Assembly (NCBI GenBank): GCA_964520975.1
Contig: CAZFPA010000035.1
Location: 1 to 21,362, forward strand
Direction: 5' to 3'
DNA length: 21,362 bases
From: CAZFPA01 sp964520975
Lineage (GTDB): Bacteria; Bacillota; Negativicutes; Selenomonadales; Selenomonadaceae
Shown here: one piece after another, positions 20,207 to 21,362 of the stretch
Layout of the letters: each line of letters begins with the position of its first letter
Position numbering within the stretch: position 1 is the stretch's first letter
Made by a program: the position numbers and the translations under genes
The notes under the pieces: model-generated
Databases searched by the model: none
Seen by the model: the letters and a program-made list of their open reading frames with translations, nothing else
Told to the model about the DNA's origin: nothing

Positions 20207-21084
20207 TATTTCGCCGCCTTTCTCTTATTGAATTTTGCCTGGAAAAGCGGCAGCGAGAGTGCGAGGGCCACGAGAATGGCTGTAAAGAGCTTCAGATCAT
20301 TCGGCGGCATGCCCATCTGCAGCACGGCTGCGATGACGATGCGGTAGACGATGGAGCCCAGGATAACGGAAATCAGGCAGTTTTTGAAGCTGCGGGTTCC
20401 AAAGAGCACCTCGCCGATGATGACGGAAGCGAGGCCGATGACAATGGTGCCTACGCCCATGCCTACATCGGCAAAGCCGTTGCTCTGAGCTACGAGCGCG
20501 CCGGACATGGCGACCAGCCCGTTGGAAAGCAGCAGGCCCAGGATGATGGTGACATCGGTGTTCACGCCGTTGGCGCGGATCATGTGCTGGTTAAAGCCCG
20601 TGGCCCGGATGGCGGCGCCGATTTCTGTGCCGAAGAACCAGTAACTGATGACGCTTACGACCAGTACGACAGCAAAGCCCATCACGAGGATCATCGTCTG
20701 ATTGTCGAGTCCTGGCAGGGCATAGGCGGTAAAGATCGTCTTTGCCTGCAGCAGGGAAAGGTTTGCTTTTCCCATGATGCGCAGATTCACCGAATACAGG
20801 GCAATCATGGTAAGGATGCCGGCCAGCAGGGCCGGTATTTTTAATTTTGTGCACAGGAGTCCGGTGACGATGCCGCTGACCATACCTGCGGCGCAGGCGG
20901 CCAGAATCGCCGGGATCGGATGCCAGCCCGCCAGCAGCAAGGCTGCGGCAGTAGCGGCTCCGAGCGGGAAGCTGCCCTCAACGGTCAGGTCGGCGATATC
21001 CAGCACCCGGAAGGTGAGATAGACGCCAATGGCCAGCAGCGACCACAAAAGACCCTGTGATATCGTTGGCATAATAAGGTCCAA
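20206..21084 (-). CDS. ABC transporter permease (branched-chain-type/BPD_transp_2 family, TrpY-like)
   Basis: A 292-residue membrane protein with about eight to nine membrane segments. Family landmarks are YLTFRVLDIADLTVEGSFPLGAA near the N-terminus, GTEIGAAIRATGFNQHMIRANGVN (cytoplasmic coupling loop, about 150-175) and SNGLVAMSGALVAQSNGFADVGMGVGTIVIGLASVIIGE. This subfamily is found with PF04392-type binding proteins and is usually linked to tryptophan or related amino-acid uptake. The start is TTG at 21084, because AGGAG lies 7 bases upstream; the in-frame ATG at 21072 would be about 20 bases away. It lies between the binding protein (55-bp gap) and the ATPase (1-base overlap). Confidence 0.92.
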   Translation of the reverse strand: MDLIMPTISQGLLWSLLAIGVYLTFRVLDIADLTVEGSFPLGAATAAALLLAGWHPIPAILAACAAGMVSGIVTGLLCTKLKIPALLAGILTMIALYSVNLRIMGKANLSLLQAKTIFTAYALPGLDNQTMILVMGFAVVLVVSVISYWFFGTEIGAAIRATGFNQHMIRANGVNTDVTIILGLLLSNGLVAMSGALVAQSNGFADVGMGVGTIVIGLASVIIGEVLFGTRSFKNCLISVILGSIVYRIVIAAVLQMGMPPNDLKLFTAILVALALSLPLFQAKFNKRKAAK

Positions 21085-21139
21085 AGTAATTCTCCTAATC
21101 TATAGCAGTGATTCGCTCATGCTTTCAAAATTCTGTTTA

Positions 21140-21362
21140 TCAGAGGACGTCCGCGCCGTTCAGCACATCATCCGGAATGGTGATGCCGAGAGCAGCTGCA
21201 TTGGCCTTGTTGACCGTGACCTTGAGGTCCTTGGCAAGCTGGATGGCCATATCGGCTGGCTTTGCTTTGCCCTCAAGGATGTCTGCCGCCATGAGGCCCG
21301 TCTGAACGCCCAGCTTGTAGTAGTCGATGCCATAGGTAGCGAGACCGCCGGCCTTTACCATG
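21140..21362 (-). CDS. C-terminal part of an ABC transporter substrate-binding protein (partial)
   Basis: About 74 codons of the C-terminus are present; the gene continues past the right edge, and the Met at 21361 is probably internal. The tract GGLATYGIDYYKLGVQTG and MAADILEGKAKPADM is typical of the C-terminal lobe of ABC_sub_bind (PF04392) periplasmic or lipid-anchored binding proteins. It is the first gene of the operon in the window. The substrate (tryptophan or another small molecule) cannot be inferred from this fragment; the signal peptide and any leader control, such as a T-box, lie outside the window. Confidence 0.9.
   Translation of the reverse strand, partial: MVKAGGLATYGIDYYKLGVQTGLMAADILEGKAKPADMAIQLAKDLKVTVNKANAAALGITIPDDVLNGADVL

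Noticed and set aside
1..21362. CRISPR arrays, tRNA/rRNA genes, insertion sequences, prophage or toxin-antitoxin genes
   Set aside because: No regularly spaced repeats, cloverleaf or rRNA-like sequence, transposase motifs or small toxin/antitoxin pairs were seen on either strand.

Overview
The window is a 21.4-kb stretch of bacterial chromosome that looks like a Negativicutes genome, most likely Selenomonadaceae (Selenomonas or Mitsuokella type). This placement is inferred from gene content. A secreted PTP-like phytase closely resembles the Selenomonas ruminantium enzyme as I remember it, and it sits with a parAB–DUF4446–M23–bactofilin block and a ferredoxin-rich split glutamate synthase. Three perfect parS sites (TGTTTCACGTGAAACA at 1201, 4431 and 6372) around parAB suggest proximity to the replication origin, although no oriC is visible.

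Layout. 1-69 (-): start of an unidentified gene that runs off the left edge. 200-1162 (+): pfkA. 1254-4401 (-): a two-gene operon, a separate MetH reactivation-domain protein followed by a short MetH that lacks that domain. 4654-6355 (+): parA-parB. 6468-7675 (+): DUF554 membrane protein and DUF4446 protein. 7871-9276 (+): membrane-anchored M23 peptidase and bactofilin, each with its own promoter. 9277-10063: a 787-bp AT-rich region with no convincing gene, holding several terminators, palindromes, one consensus promoter and a long leader. 10064-15145 (+): a three-gene glutamate-synthase-like operon (class II amidotransferase; ferredoxin-GltS; GXGXG-GltD-ferredoxin fusion). 15211-16383 (+): exported PTP-like phytase. 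16447-18177 (-): methyl-accepting chemotaxis protein. 18406-19293 (+): EamA/DMT transporter. 19412-21362 (-): ABC transporter operon (solute-binding protein, permease, ATPase) of the type linked to tryptophan or other amino acids; the binding-protein gene is cut by the right edge.

How the genes fit together. The left half combines housekeeping metabolism with a chromosome-segregation and cell-shape block: ParABS, a bactofilin scaffold and a peptidoglycan hydrolase. Two of the three parS sites form the core of intrinsic terminator hairpins (after pfkA/metH and after parB), so one palindrome appears to serve both segregation and transcription termination. The right half is nitrogen and nutrient acquisition: a multi-cluster iron-sulfur glutamate synthase behind an attenuator-like leader, phosphate release from phytate, chemotaxis and transport.

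The strongest candidates for something not previously described are the parS-in-terminator arrangement, the glutamate synthase leader (perfect TTGACA-N17-TATAAT promoter, about 240-nt leader, terminator with a competing 7-bp pairing), and the atypical iron-sulfur and domain architecture of the glutamate-synthase-like complex. No rRNA, tRNA, CRISPR array or insertion sequence was seen.
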